From Circinella umbellata (lineage: Eukaryota > Mucoromycota > Mucoromycetes > Mucorales > Lichtheimiaceae), in NCBI GenBank assembly GCA_025093555.1, contig JAIWNF010000044.1, positions 62,001-126,000 of the forward strand: DNA of 64,000 nucleotides, in the 5' to 3' direction. The notes beneath the pieces are model-generated. The model saw only the letters and a program-made list of their open reading frames with translations, was not told where the DNA came from and did not search any database. The translations under genes and the position numbers were made by a program. Each line of letters opens with the position of its first letter. Within the stretch, counting starts at the first letter, position 1. Below, in pieces: positions 23,283 to 35,217 of the stretch.

Positions 23283-25769
23283 TCAACTCAATAAAGGTAA
23301 AAACTATAGAATAATAACAATTAGTTAATATAAAGAGAAGTCATTGATTTAATAAAATGAAAACATAAAGAACAAACTCACATTTCCTACAATGACGCTT
23401 GGAAGATCGAATATGTCTCTTTTGATGGTGAAACAAAATGTACAAGGAACTGCTTTATGAGAAGGTGTTCTTAATATACAAGAAAATGTACATGCCTTAT
23501 CGGTATTATCAAATGCATGAGTTGCAAACTTTTCCCAATATTCCACTGCTGATCCATTGTCCATCAACTATTTATTATATATCGACAGTATCCAAAAGAA
23601 GAAAAGGATTAAAGTTTAGTGTCAACTTACCTCCTTGTCTTTTCCTTTTCTCTATCCCTTACACGCATATAAACATATATACATATAAAAATACATGATT
23701 TCTTTCTCTCTTTTTTCTTTTCTTTCCTTTCTTATTCTTTTTTTTTCCTTTTTTTATTTATTTACCTCATAAATGTATGTTTTTTTGCTCAACAATAGGT
23801 CTCTTTGCCACTGAGTTAATAATGAAAACTCTTTTCCGACCAAACAAATTTCACCAGTGCGTCGCCACACAACAGTCGGCGTTCCTGAAAAACTGATTAA
23901 TTTCTCATACTCCTATACAATTCATAAATAAAATTATTTGGTTCCGTTCAATTCCTCTTTGAAGAAAAAAAAAATCAATCTAATAATAATAATAATAATA
24001 ATAATGTTAATGAATTTTACCAGTAATGTACGTTGTAAACATTTTTCCATAAATACAAGATCCTCTTCTGTTAAATTCATAATAAGTGCTAAAAATGAAG
24101 GACGAAATAATGCTAGTGCCCGACTAATTCTCATTAAATCGTCACGACCCATTCTAACAATAAATTATCATGTGAGATCATACTATTTCTTCGAAAATAA
24201 TAATCATAATAATACTAAATTGCCATATTCCCTTTTTTTTCAACTTACTTTTCCCGTACATATTGAATCAAGTAATGAAATCCTTCTGCATAATTAAATG
24301 GTCGTCGAACACCATTATAAACTGCTTCTGGTGTTTTATCATAATTACTCTGTTTTCTTTTGTTATTATTGGGTTGACTTCCTGCAGATGATACACTATC
24401 TCGTTTCATGACAGTTGGTATAGGTGATGATTTATTGTCGGGTGGTGTCATGCTGTTATTATTATTATTATTATTACTATTACTGTTGTTATTATTACGA
24501 TTATTATTGTTGTTATTATTGCTATGTTGAAGACGGAATTGATGATGATTATTATTGTTGCTATGGTTATTGTTGCTATGGTTCCGTGAAGAAACCATAG
24601 GTAATAATGTATTATATTGTGCAGTTGCTGCTGAGGATGTAGATACTTGTTGAGGTGCATAAGGAAAAGATGCAGATGTCGTGGTTTGTTGTTGTGCTGC
24701 TGTATTTGCGGTATTCATCATAGTTGTTGTGCTATTTGGAATAATAGAATTAGTCGCTGATGTAGAACTCGTCGGTAAATCCGTTAATGGGTTTTGTAAC
24801 ATATTTCCTATAACTCCATACTCTAAACCAGCTGTTTCTGATCCAAAACCTAATTCGGCCAGAGAGAAATTGAGTAGTTGAGCCGTGTCAATGAATTGAT
24901 CTATATATTATTATTATCGTTATTGTTTGTTTTCATCCCATTGTTCAAAAGGTGAACATGTGTAAGTGTTTAGTTAGTTTCTATTAATATACATTTCTAC
25001 CCCCTTTCCCCCAAAACCAAAATATAGACTTTTTCCTCGGTTTATTTGAAAACACACTTTCTTCCACGCCCTTTCCCCTTTTTCTTTTCTAAATGTGAAA
25101 TGTGCTGTTTTTTTACCCATAGGTGCAGACATGGAATCTAGAAATGAATTTGCTTGTGGAAAAGTTGCTAAAAGAACAATGAAGTTGTAAATATTTTTAG
25201 TAATGAAAAAAAAAGAACTTATTTTTTCACATTTCCACAATTATGAAATATTTACTTGGTACTTCTTCTTGCTGTTGATGCTTTATCTTTTTTCGTACCG
25301 CGTCTGAACAAGTTGCTGTTAATCCTCTTTTAAAACAACTTTGACAAGGTCGAGCTAATATCGTTAATCAATTACTATCATTAATATTATGTTTTTTCTT
25401 TTTCAATTACGAAAAATGTATATTGTTAATATTTACAGCCGTCGCAATTAAGTTGAGCCTAATAAAAGAAAAAGAAGAAAGGAATATTATAAGTTTTTTT
25501 TTTTTTTTTGTTCCCGCTTGGTATAAGTTGTTTCTCGTTTTTCCCTTTCCCATGGTTTCTCCTCCCCCACCCTTCAACCCCCAAACCACCAAGAATATTC
25601 TTTTTATTTTTCCCCCACACAAAATATAGACAATAGTTATTATTATTATTACTTTTAAACAATGAGCACATGGTAAAGTTGTATTATTTTTTCTTCGATT
25701 GGAATCAGAATCAAAGGTATCATATGAAAAATAATTCGAAGTATCATTCATGTTTGAAGTTAAATTCAT
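23283..25769 (-). CDS. ERT1: Zn2Cys6-PAS transcription factor of the ERT1/AcuK/AcuM family
   Basis: Nine exons: 25769-25653, 25458-25437, 25354-25256, 25167-25117, 24900-24249, 24153-24021, 23912-23766, 23567-23382, 23303-23283; 475 residues, all phases agree. The Zn2Cys6 cluster (CAHC ... LNC ... RPCQSC ... ATC) is at about 34-64 and is split by two introns. The block GFGSETAGLEYGVIGNML follows, then an Asn/Ser/Gln-rich middle, RRPFNYAEGFHYLIQYV, and a PAS-like C-terminus with ISFSGTPTVVWRRTGEI, ALVGKEFS-like LVGKEFSLLTQW, SAVEYWEKFATHAF, VPCTFCFTIKRDIFD and GNFLPLL. This matches yeast Ert1 and Aspergillus AcuK/AcuM, which regulate gluconeogenesis and non-fermentable carbon use. Which of the paralogous subgroups it belongs to cannot be settled here. 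Confidence 0.9.
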
Positions 25770-25830
25770 TCACCTCTTTTTTTTAACAAAAATAAAATAA
25801 AATAAAAGGGAAAAGAAAAGTAAAGTATGC

Positions 25831-25872
<42 letters not shown>

Positions 25873-26296
25873 AAAAAGAAGAGAAAAGAAGAGAATAAAA
25901 TAAGGTAAATTGATCCAAATGATTGGTTTTTGCTTATGTATATTAAGGTGCGAACTCTGTGAAACACATGACTTTTTATGAGAGAGAAAGAATGGATCCA
26001 TGATCTTAAAATCATATTATTATGTGAAAAAAACAGGGCACCCATATAGCCAACCAAAAAAATAATACGTGTGTGTAACTTTTATTCTTTATATGGATAT
26101 AGTAAGGATGATCTATTTAACCGACCCAGTGAAATCTATTTAAAAAGCCACATACATAAATAGAGAGATAATCGAATAAACTAATCCCAGTTATAATACA
26201 AGCGGAATAATATTTTTTTGAAGGTTCAACTTTATTACTTAGCAACTCTCTTTTCCCTCTATTCTTTTTTTTTCTCTCTCTCTCTCTATATATAGA
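25770..26296. promoter_or_regulatory. Divergent promoter region, ERT1-like / HIS1
   Basis: 527 bases separate the start codons of two divergently transcribed genes, so both promoters must lie here or overlap. It contains a GA dinucleotide tract near the ERT1-like side and a long CT-rich run (26245-26288) just before the HIS1 start, as often seen upstream of fungal start sites. I found no clear Gcn4-type TGACTCA site. Confidence 0.55.
25833..25869. repeat. GA dinucleotide microsatellite
   Basis: About 18 uninterrupted GA units lie in the likely 5' leader or promoter of the minus-strand ERT1-like gene. Confidence 0.95.
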
Positions 26297-27347
26297 ATGG
26301 ACTTTGTCAAAGATCTCGACAATCGATTACTCTTCGCTGTACCAAAAAAGGGACGTCTCTATGAAGAAGTATTGAAACTTTTGAGCGGTTCCGATATTCA
26401 TTTTAACCGTAAATCGCGTCAAGACATTGCTCTTTCCACCAATTTACCCATCGCTCTCATTTTCTTACCTGCTTCTGATATTCCTAAATATGTTGCCGAA
26501 GGAGACGTGGATATGGGTATCACAGGTCAAGATATGGTCATGGAAAACGAAGCTCAAGATAAAATATCCGAACTTTTAGAATTGGATTTTGGCAAGTGTC
26601 GTCTTTGCGTTCAAACACCTATCATCGGACAAGATCAAACATTGGAATCTTTGGTTGGAAAACGTGTTGTCACAAGTTTTGTTAGTTATGCTAGAAAGGT
26701 TTTTGAACCTTTGGATAAGGCTTCTGGTAAAAAGACAAGTATTACTTATGTATCTGGCTCAGTTGAAGCTGCTTGTGCTTTGGGTCTTGCAGATGGTATC
26801 AGTAAGTATGACTCATTTTTTTTGAGCGACTGGATTAAACGATGAATAGTAAAAGAATTGATGAGTAATATACACAAAAAATAGTGTGATGTATATTTAA
26901 ATGACAACAATATTTACAAAAAAAAAATCTGTATATATCATTTTGATTATTATAATAGTCGATTTAGTTGAATCGGGTGAAACGATGCGTGCAGCTGGTC
27001 TTCATGACGTCCACACACTCATGACAACTCAATCCGTTTTAATTGCCAATCAAAAGTCATCACACACTGATCTTATCAAAAAAATCACATCCCGCATTCG
27101 TGGTGTCATTGCTGCACGTAAATACGTTTTGTGTACCTACAATATCCTTCGTGAAAACATTCAAAAAGGCACTGCTATTACTCCTGGTCGTCAAGGTGCT
27201 ACTATTTCATCATTGGAATCTCATGATGGTTGGGTTGCTGTTTCTGCTATGATTGAATCTAAACAAAAGGGTGAAATTATGGACAAATTGACAGAAGTAG
27301 GTGCTACTGATATCCTAGTCACGACTTTCAGTAGTTGCCGTGTCTAA
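26297..27347 (+). CDS. HIS1: ATP phosphoribosyltransferase (histidine biosynthesis, step 1)
   Basis: Two exons, 26297-26801 and 26959-27347; 297 residues, the same length as yeast His1. It catalyses condensation of ATP with phosphoribosyl pyrophosphate, the committed and histidine-inhibited step, in the cytosol. Visible family blocks are LLFAVPKKGRLYEEV, GDVDMGITGQDMV, GKRVVTSFVSYARKVF, YVSGSVEAA, and across the intron DLVESGETMRAAGL, the PRPP-binding signature region. The C-terminal ACT-like regulatory domain follows (ATISSLESHDGWVAVSAMI, then GATDILVTTFSSCRV). The start ATG is close to the first conserved block, as in orthologues. Confidence 0.97.
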
Positions 27348-28189
27348 TATATATATAAACTCATGTTATATATTTTATAAATTTTTGTATTAATGTATAT
27401 CTAAAAAAATAAAAAATAGAAAACATGTTCTAATAAAATTATTAATAGTTATTCATGTCTTTCTGTTTTTTTTTTCTGTTCTTTCCTTATACGTTGGTTT
27501 AATGCATTTTTTTTTTATTTTAATTATCGCGACACCCTGTTTTATGTGTAACCTATCATTTTATTTGCCTAGATCACGAGCTCAAGAAGTACGAAAACTT
27601 TCTAAAGGGAAGAAATTTAGCCCATGACTGAACACTATGCGCTTAACACTCGACTTGTAAAACTTTTGAATTAAAAATTGATAATGTTTCATGCTGTTCG
27701 GGCCATTTCATTGACAAATCATATATAATATTCTGGCTTATTTTTGTCTTTCTATAATTATCATATATATAATTTATTACAGGTACCTTTCCTGAAACAA
27801 CGAATATTTTCTACTATTGTAAGGTACGTAGCTTCATTTTAATTTTTTTTCTTTCCTTCGATCACACACATACATGGATACAATAATACTTCTTTAATAG
27901 ACTATTAACAATATAAGTGAACCATAATTAAGTTGTTTTGTCCTAAACCAATGTGGCAAACATATTTGGAAAAAAGGAGTGTAAACCAAGAAATTATGTT
28001 AATTGTTGGACTTGGCTAATTATATTGAATAAAGCTGTTTGGATTAAATTTAATGTTGTCGCATATCCAAGTCGTCAGCTGAAAGTATACATAAGGATGG
28101 AAATAAAAATGATCAACTACAGCGATCTACATCGGAACAGTCATATGATATGATTTTAAGTTAATTGTAGTGTTTTTTGATGTTACTCA
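27348..28189. other. Intergenic 3' of HIS1
   Basis: The HIS1 3' flank with ATAAAA-type polyadenylation-like signals is followed by AT-rich DNA without a convincing frame. The 66-codon frame at 27953-28153 shows no domain. Confidence 0.5.
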
Positions 28190-29290
28190 AGTAAATCGGT
28201 ATATTTTTGTTGTGATCGTCGTCCTCACGCACATATAGATAACAAATTCCTTTTGACCCTTGATTTTCTTCATGTGGTCGTCTTCATCATCATTACTACT
28301 TCTAATAATACGTCTTTTAATTAATTCTCCATATGGAACATCGTAACTGTCATTACCCATATTATAGAACAAGTCTGGACACCATTGAACTAAATCATTA
28401 AGCTTTACCTATGAAAAACCTGTTAACCTAATATTTATATCAAGGTTTAGTAGATTAAATCTTTTCCTTTGGATACCAAGAAAATATCAGGTATTTAGGC
28501 ATTTTTGTTGAATCGATGCTACTACGCGTTTCTGGTCAACCTTCAAAACGCTATTAATATGCAAGTATATCAGTTTATCAAATTTTATGTCGTAGTGTAT
28601 ATTTGTTGGTGGTGCTGTTTTTACATATACTGGTATCCCTTCTCCAACGCTAGGACTTTACTTAATCCAATAACTCATAGAGAACTGGTAGGCAAAATGT
28701 GTTAGATGTGGATATGCTTGTAGTATAAATTTTAAACCAATACCGTGTGTATGATTATTCATCGTCAATTGAGCTAATCAAAGTAATCCAAGTTGTTGTA
28801 ATAAATGTATAAAAAATGACTCACAATCGGATGTCGTACAGTTAATGAACACTATAATATCAGCATTATATATCAGTAACAGTTAGTGATTTATATAGGT
28901 GATAATACTTCATATACTATATATCACTTTACTAATTGACTCAAGTTCATTACAACCCAATTCAAATAATTTCTGCATTGTATTATAAAGGTTCTGCTCA
29001 CTATTCAAACATTATATGACATGATCACCAACGCATTGTTCCCAGTATTTATTAACAGTATCGCTTTCTAGCTTCTGTAAACATTTAAATTCTTCCTTAA
29101 ATCATAAAGCTTTCTAACCTTTTTTGGAGTACTGGGGTATACAATTGTTCGATATAAGAAACATTTATACATCTCAAACAATCTTCTTGATCAAGGTACG
29201 AGAAGATCATTGAAAGAATCTCAATTAGAAGAATTGAGATAAAACCAGCGTGCTTCTTGATGACAGTGGAGATCTGTGATAAGAATTTTA
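28190..29290 (-). pseudogene. Degenerate F-box/leucine-rich-repeat gene
   Basis: Reading the minus strand, 29260-29180 encodes an F-box-like start (IEILSMIFSYLDQEDCLRC), after which the frame is broken. Downstream pieces keep coding character in shifting frames: LQKLESDTVNKYWEQCVGD near 29070-29000, LYNTMQKLFELGCNELES near 28980-28920, ILQAYPHLTHFAYQFSM near 28720-28670, and LNDLVQWCPDLFYNMGND near 28410-28350. Several in-frame stops and at least two frame changes separate them. The layout matches the large F-box/LRR families of Mucoromycota. It would have encoded a substrate adaptor of an SCF ubiquitin ligase. No intact copy lies in this window. Confidence 0.6.
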
Positions 29291-30117
29291 ATTGTTCATA
29301 TTTCTTGACATTTTGAAAAAAAAAAAAAAAAGAGGTGGGCACGAAAGAGGGAAGCTTGGGGTTACAGATTTTCAAGTGTTACAAATCCAAAATCAGGAAT
29401 TTTATTAGAACCAGAGAGTGGGTAATCAATCCCTTTTTTAGGCATGTATAACAGGAATTTTGAAAAGCGCATTTAGGATTTCCTTAGTACGCCTGTATCA
29501 AACTTAATATATTTTTATTTGCGCTTCGCAAATCACAATGATTGGTGAAAAAACCTCACATGATTAAGGGAGAAAATGAGTTAAACTATCCCTTTTGCTT
29601 TTTCTAATGCTATTATATGTAGTATTACTTCATAGTAGGTAAATTGTTCGCACTGACATATGCCACATGATAAATGTTAACTAACATTGCTTAATATCAA
29701 CCAATTGAGTATTTTGCATAATGAAACAATAGTGTTGGAAGCTTTCGTTAGCTCCTGCATAAATACTTTCTAAATGCCTTTTTTTTTGGTCCGGGACAGT
29801 TGTGTTTCTCTGCCGGCCCAATAAGAAACTCCCTTGTCGCATGATCAAGTCTTTACTGACCTCTTCTTCTCTCACACTTTTTAAATAAAATTATTTTCCC
29901 CCCATATTCTATAAATCTTTAGGTAGATATATTGTTTACTTAAAAAAAACCTCCATTATACTTATAATATATAGAAAGCAATTTATATACCATAAAACAA
30001 GAAGACTTTTGTATTTTAACAAGTCAAATATTCATCAAAGTGGATATCTCTCTTAGTGGTCTTTTATTATTCTAACAATATACCTCATTATTAAAAAGGT
30101 ACACACGACGATTAAAA
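29291..30117. other. Intergenic, repeat-like patches
   Basis: It includes a GC-richer phrase around 29790-29850 (GGGACAGTTGTGTTTCTCTG and neighbours) and TGCGCTTCGCAAATC near 29520, similar in flavour to the GC-rich patch in the 7.6-12.9 kb island. No gene supported. Confidence 0.4.
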
Positions 30118-30621
30118 ATGTTAACTCTGGAAGCGAAAACAAATACGCAACAGGATAATGTTGTTGTTTCACCAGAGAGACTTGCTGTGGCATATAAACA
30201 ACTTTATGAATTTGTATTTGGTAAAGAAAATATGGAGCGAATAATAAGGCTTTTGAAACGCCATGGTGCAGAGCCTTATGAACAACTACAACAGCTTGAA
30301 AGAAAAGCAACAAAACTCAATGCCAAATCCAGAGACATTTCTATCGTCCCAAGTTCAGCAGCTACAGTAGACCCCCTGGTTTTTTCAAGGCGACACCTTT
30401 TTTTTAAAAAAAAGTTTCGGAACGCAAGGTTTCAAATTGATGGGAGTGAAAATACCACGGATCTACTGTATTGTTGCTATTTGTTGTTGGATTTGCATAT
30501 ATGCACAACCTCCGTGTATATTATTTTTCGGCAAGAAAACGTTCGCATATTATCAATCTTTCAGGTACTACGACAGTTGCAATCTTATATCATTTTAATT
30601 TGTACCTTGGTTCGAAGATAA
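30118..30621 (+). other. Coding-like fragment, unrecognised
   Basis: The frame starting at 30118 has normal protein composition for its first 90 codons, with charged amphipathic helices (LAVAYKQLYEFVFGKENMER, IIRLLKRHGAEPYEQLQQLE). It then degrades into low-complexity hydrophobic residues. It may be the 5' exon of a diverged gene or a gene remnant. I found no convincing downstream exon. Confidence 0.3.
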
Positions 30622-33510
30622 AGTGGTTCGTCTTGAAAAGTGTATCGAATTACAAAGTAAGTTATACTTTGGATGGTGATAATTGTATATATGTATAGTT
30701 GTGGCAAATTTAGGTACTAACAATTTATTCAACAGCTGCTACACTAAAAAAAATATACTAAACAGGCAACCCATACGACAAAAAAAACTAGCCTCAGCTG
30801 AAAAGACATTGTCAGTGCTTGATGATATACAATCGAATATTCTATGTACACATCTTTAGCTGAAGGTATCAGTAAACTGGTTTGGAGATCGTATAGAAGA
30901 ATTACAATAAAGTTGCACTTTTCAGTAAAAATTACTTACAACACTTTCACGAAACTGCTAATCAGAGTATAAATAACCACCATTACAAAATTCTTTCTTT
31001 TTCAGTTATATCTCTATATTTTTAGTCTTTTACGTAATAAATTATATTTCATAATTAAGTCTTTCATATTAATTTCCTTTTTAAATGTTTTATTAACCTT
31101 TGTTTCTAGCTTTTGTAAGTCCAGATGTACAATTCATGAATACGTATCACAACTCCCACATTTCTTCGTACATAATCGTTGAGTTAATTATAGTTATTAT
31201 ACTATTTTTTTAACATAAAATTATGACACTTTCATGTATAACGAAGCTTTTCGTTACGACACTGAACAATTTACAATAATAATGCACTTTTTCTTTTAAT
31301 AACCGCATCCTCTGTAACCATGTAATCCTCCCACCTATCCGTATTATTAACTCTTTTTTTGGTTTATTTACATGCATGCTTATTATATTTGATTCAAATT
31401 GTTGCACTGACAAAAAACACATATCATACCTCATATCTTACAACCGACAATGAAGAGATTGTTCATCAAGTTTTTGTTCTAGTTTAATTCCGAACTGGCC
31501 TGAACTAAAGTCTAAATTCAAGTGTCAAACAAGATAAAAGCATGGACTTATCCAGCACAAGCATTAGTTAACAAACTATTACAAAAAGGGCTATTAGGAT
31601 TTTGGCGGTATAACTAACATTAGAAATTAAGAAATTTTTCTCCCTCCCCCCTGCCGGTTTACTATCCGTCCCCTACGTAACCGGATTGAAAAAAGAAAAT
31701 TGGGGATATGATGCCAAAAGTAGATCCTTCTTTTTGTTTTTTTATTATGTTGAATAATAATGAGCAACAATGACGCCATCTTATATTGTCTCCTTATTAT
31801 TTCTTATCTCCTTCTCTTTTGTGAGCTAAATTCATTACTATCATCCATGATGAATTTATAATAGATATATGACTGAGGAGCACAAAAGGCAATAACCATT
31901 ATCCTAATTTAATGCGTCTATTCCTAGTAACTGACATGAATGTTATGGATTATTGTACATAAATAAGCTGAAAATGTGTATATATATCGCTAGAATAAAG
32001 AAAGAAATCATTGCTTTTTTTTTGTTCCTCTATTTTTTTCTTTACATTTAGTATATGAATAAATTGATTTATTTGACAAGTTTTATACAATAACGAAAAA
32101 TGATAGACATGCATATATAAGGAGTTTATTGTGCTACGTAAGAGTATACTCTCTGGAAATTTTTTTTGTGCATTTACAACAACTTGTAAATATAAATTTT
32201 GTATAAGAGCTAGAATAATAGCTATTAATAGAGTATGAGAATATTCAATTATACAAATAGAATACAAATGTTGCATATTGTCTATTGACACTATACTCTC
32301 TTTCCTCGTTGTAATTGTAGTTGTCGTCATTGTAGACATCATAATAATCATCATGAAAGAAACTTGTTCATCAAAATTTTAATTGGATGTCACTTATAGT
32401 TATAATGGAAATGAAAGTAATCTTAGGAAATTCACCTTTTAAGAATCTAACCACGAGTTGACATATATCAAGAAGGTTTTTTAAATTTTCTTTTGATAAA
32501 TTATTCAGTAGATTAAACAAAGAATGATAAAAGGGTACAGATATTTGATTGTTTGTCATACAAAGTTATGATACTGGGTTTTAAAGTTAAATGACGACAG
32601 TAAATAACGCATGAACAATATATAGAAAAATTGAGGGTATAGTAATATAATTTCATTATTTCTTGTAATTATAATATAGTAATAGTAATCTGTGTAGTAA
32701 TACAGACGTAGAACCCTTTTGATGTTTTACAATACATTTTAGATTACGATATAGTAGTACGTAGTAACAATAATAGTATAATAGTATATTTATATCAAAA
32801 ACTTGCTTTCGAGTTTTATTATTATATAATGATTGAATGTTATAGTCAACTAAATAGTAGAATACGCCACAGAAGAAATAATAATAGTAATAGTAGTGTA
32901 ATAGTAATAATGATAAATTTAATAAAAAGAAAAAAAAGAAAATAAGGATTCACAAAGTTGATGAGGACGAGTCAATAAAAATTAAAAATAAATAAAATAG
33001 GAATATAGAAAGACACGAGGGAGAGAGAGAGAGGAAAGAGGAGTAACCAATTATTTTGTACAATAATAATATCAAGGGAATGAATTTTTTTCTTTTTGTA
33101 TGTTGTTACTTGATGGTTATATATAGTAGTAGTAGTGGTGTGGCGTTTGTGAATGATTCATTTCTTAAAAGAGAATTACACTCTATATATAGTTTCAAAG
33201 ACAAAGAAATTGCATTACACACCCCTCTCCCTTAAAAAAATGACGTGTGTTTTTTTGAATGATAAATCATCATAAGAATATATGGAGAGAGAGAGAGAGG
33301 GGAAAGGGGAAAAGTGAGGAAGTAGAAGGAGTGTTGTTTTGTTTTGTTTTTTGGGTTAAATAAATAAAACAAGGCTGAACATATTAATAAACGAAAGGAA
33401 AAGGAAATAGGATGTGAAAGAAAAGGATTCAAAAAATGAGAAATGATGATAATAATTACTATGATACGTTTAGCAATAAATAGATTTCTTCTTTAGTATT
33501 ATTACTATTA
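30622..33510. other. Intergenic, no supported gene
   Basis: AT-rich sequence with GTA/ATA/TAG microsatellite runs at 32640-32900 and GA-rich tracts at 33019-33040 and 33284-33300. Weak frames on the minus strand at 31950-32354 and 32371-32559 have no recognisable domain. The last few hundred bases are probably the 3' flank of the next minus-strand gene. Confidence 0.45.
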
Positions 33511-34458
33511 TTACTTGGTATCTCGTAAAGCTTTTTCCAAAGCTTGTCTTGAAGTTTGTTCTCGAGCTAATTGATGTTGTAACTTTTCAATCATTTGTAA
33601 TAATGTTTTTGCTTCTTGACTAGTCAATCCACTTTCTTCTTTTGAAGCATTAGAATTTATTTTATCATCATCTGATTCTTTTGTTGACGATGCGTTCGTC
33701 GTTTCAGAAGGTATATAATGAATGGCAGCAGGACATGATATTCTTCTTAATTCTTTCTTGACTGGTGTAAAACGACGACGACAATGGGGACATTTCTTTT
33801 CTTTACTAGCTGGAGAAAATTTTGTACTCGGTAGTGATTCAGAAGAAACAGGTGTGCGCAGCGTAGTATAGGATGGTGGTTTAGGGAACATTGGAATGGA
33901 GCTTGTGGATGAATTAGCGGAAGGCAATTTTGTTGTTGCTAAAGAAGATGAACTATCATTTCTTGGTGTTCTTGTAATACTGGTATTACATTGACTATTG
34001 TTACTACGCTGCTTATTATTAATATTATTAGTTGAGGAAGAATTGCTTGCAGAAACAGTGGTTGGATGGGGTGGTGGCGATGGAGAAGGCGGAATATACA
34101 CAGGGAGTGGAATGTGTTTTTTATGATGATGCTTATAGTATTGATCACGTTGCTCTTGCTGTCGTAGTTGTTCTTGTTGTTGTTGTTGTTGAAACCGATA
34201 AGGTGAACGTGCTTTAATAGGTGCTGCTGGAGTAGTATCAAAAACATTGAATAGTTCATCTTGATTTCGTTGTTCTTGTTGTAATAATAGTTGTTTCTTT
34301 TTTTTTTTATTACCATACGAGGATGAACGTAGACGAAAAAATGGAGTAGATGTTTTGCAAGTAAGCTCTCCTTCTTTCGACAAAGTAAATTGTTCAGGTC
34401 CAGTAGTAGATAAAAACCGAGCTAATTCTGTTGTTGAAGTAGTTGATGATCGCATCAT
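33511..34458 (-). CDS. Uncharacterised Gln/Ser-rich protein with a Cys-pair motif and C-terminal coiled coil
   Basis: A single long exon encodes about 315 residues from the first in-frame ATG (MMRSSTTSTTELARFLSTTG). The ordered parts are the N-terminal LARFLSTTGPEQF block, a basic CPHCRRRFTPVKKELRR motif followed by SCPAAIHY at about 225-250 that may bind one zinc, and a C-terminal coiled coil (LLQMIEKLQHQLAREQTSRQ). The rest is Gln, Ser and Thr rich. Just upstream, CTCATAG preceded by CTGAAC looks like a splice acceptor in frame, so an upstream coding exon in 34470-34900 is possible. I do not recognise the family. Confidence 0.7.
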   Translation of the reverse strand: MMRSSTTSTTELARFLSTTGPEQFTLSKEGELTCKTSTPFFRLRSSSYGNKKKKKQLLLQQEQRNQDELFNVFDTTPAAPIKARSPYRFQQQQQQEQLRQQEQRDQYYKHHHKKHIPLPVYIPPSPSPPPHPTTVSASNSSSTNNINNKQRSNNSQCNTSITRTPRNDSSSSLATTKLPSANSSTSSIPMFPKPPSYTTLRTPVSSESLPSTKFSPASKEKKCPHCRRRFTPVKKELRRISCPAAIHYIPSETTNASSTKESDDDKINSNASKEESGLTSQEAKTLLQMIEKLQHQLAREQTSRQALEKALRDTK

Positions 34459-35217
34459 GACTTTTTCTTCTGCTATGAGGTTCAGCAAGTTATTAAAAAT
34501 AAATGAATGTAAGGATTAAGTTAAAAAAAATAAGAGAAGAAAGAAAGAGAGAAAGAAAGAAAAATTAGCTTTACTAATAAAAGAGATAGGGAAAAGAGTG
34601 TTGGGAATACGGTTTTTAACTGTTGTAAACTTATTTAAGCTATGTATATGTGGCTATTTAAAAAAACACTCTTCGACACAATGTTTGTGAGCTTGTTGTT
34701 ATCTTACTTTGATTGTTGTTATTACTATAGGATCCACAATTTTCACATAAAGAAATTAAAGTTTACTTTCTCCTTTTGATTATAAAAAAATCTGACTTTT
34801 ATCTTCGACAAAAGAATATACTTGAATTATTATTATTATTTTTTGCTCCTTTATACAACATCTTTTTATATGTATGGTTACAGAGACAATTAAAAAAAAG
34901 AGCGAGTCCATGTATGTATATATATATTATGTATGTGTAAAGATAATAAGAGAGAAAAAATACATCTTTTTACAACAGTTATCAGAATGATTTCATTTTT
35001 TGCATAATAAAAACTCGTGAATTCTCTCCCCTTGTAAACTTGAGCCCCCACCCCCACCCCAACCACCCTCCCAAAATTATATTTCTTTGGTTTTTTTTCC
35101 TACCCCTATTTTTTCACTATTGACTTTTTTTTTGTTATTGTTAAATTGATATAAAATGATAATTAAATTGTTGTTATTTTTTTTATTATGTACTACTCAT
35201 ACTAATAATGATTATTA
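34459..35217. other. Intergenic between two minus-strand genes
   Basis: It contains the 5' flank of the uncharacterised gene and the 3' flank of SSK1, with poly-T and C-rich runs near 35045-35075. No separate gene seen. Confidence 0.5.
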
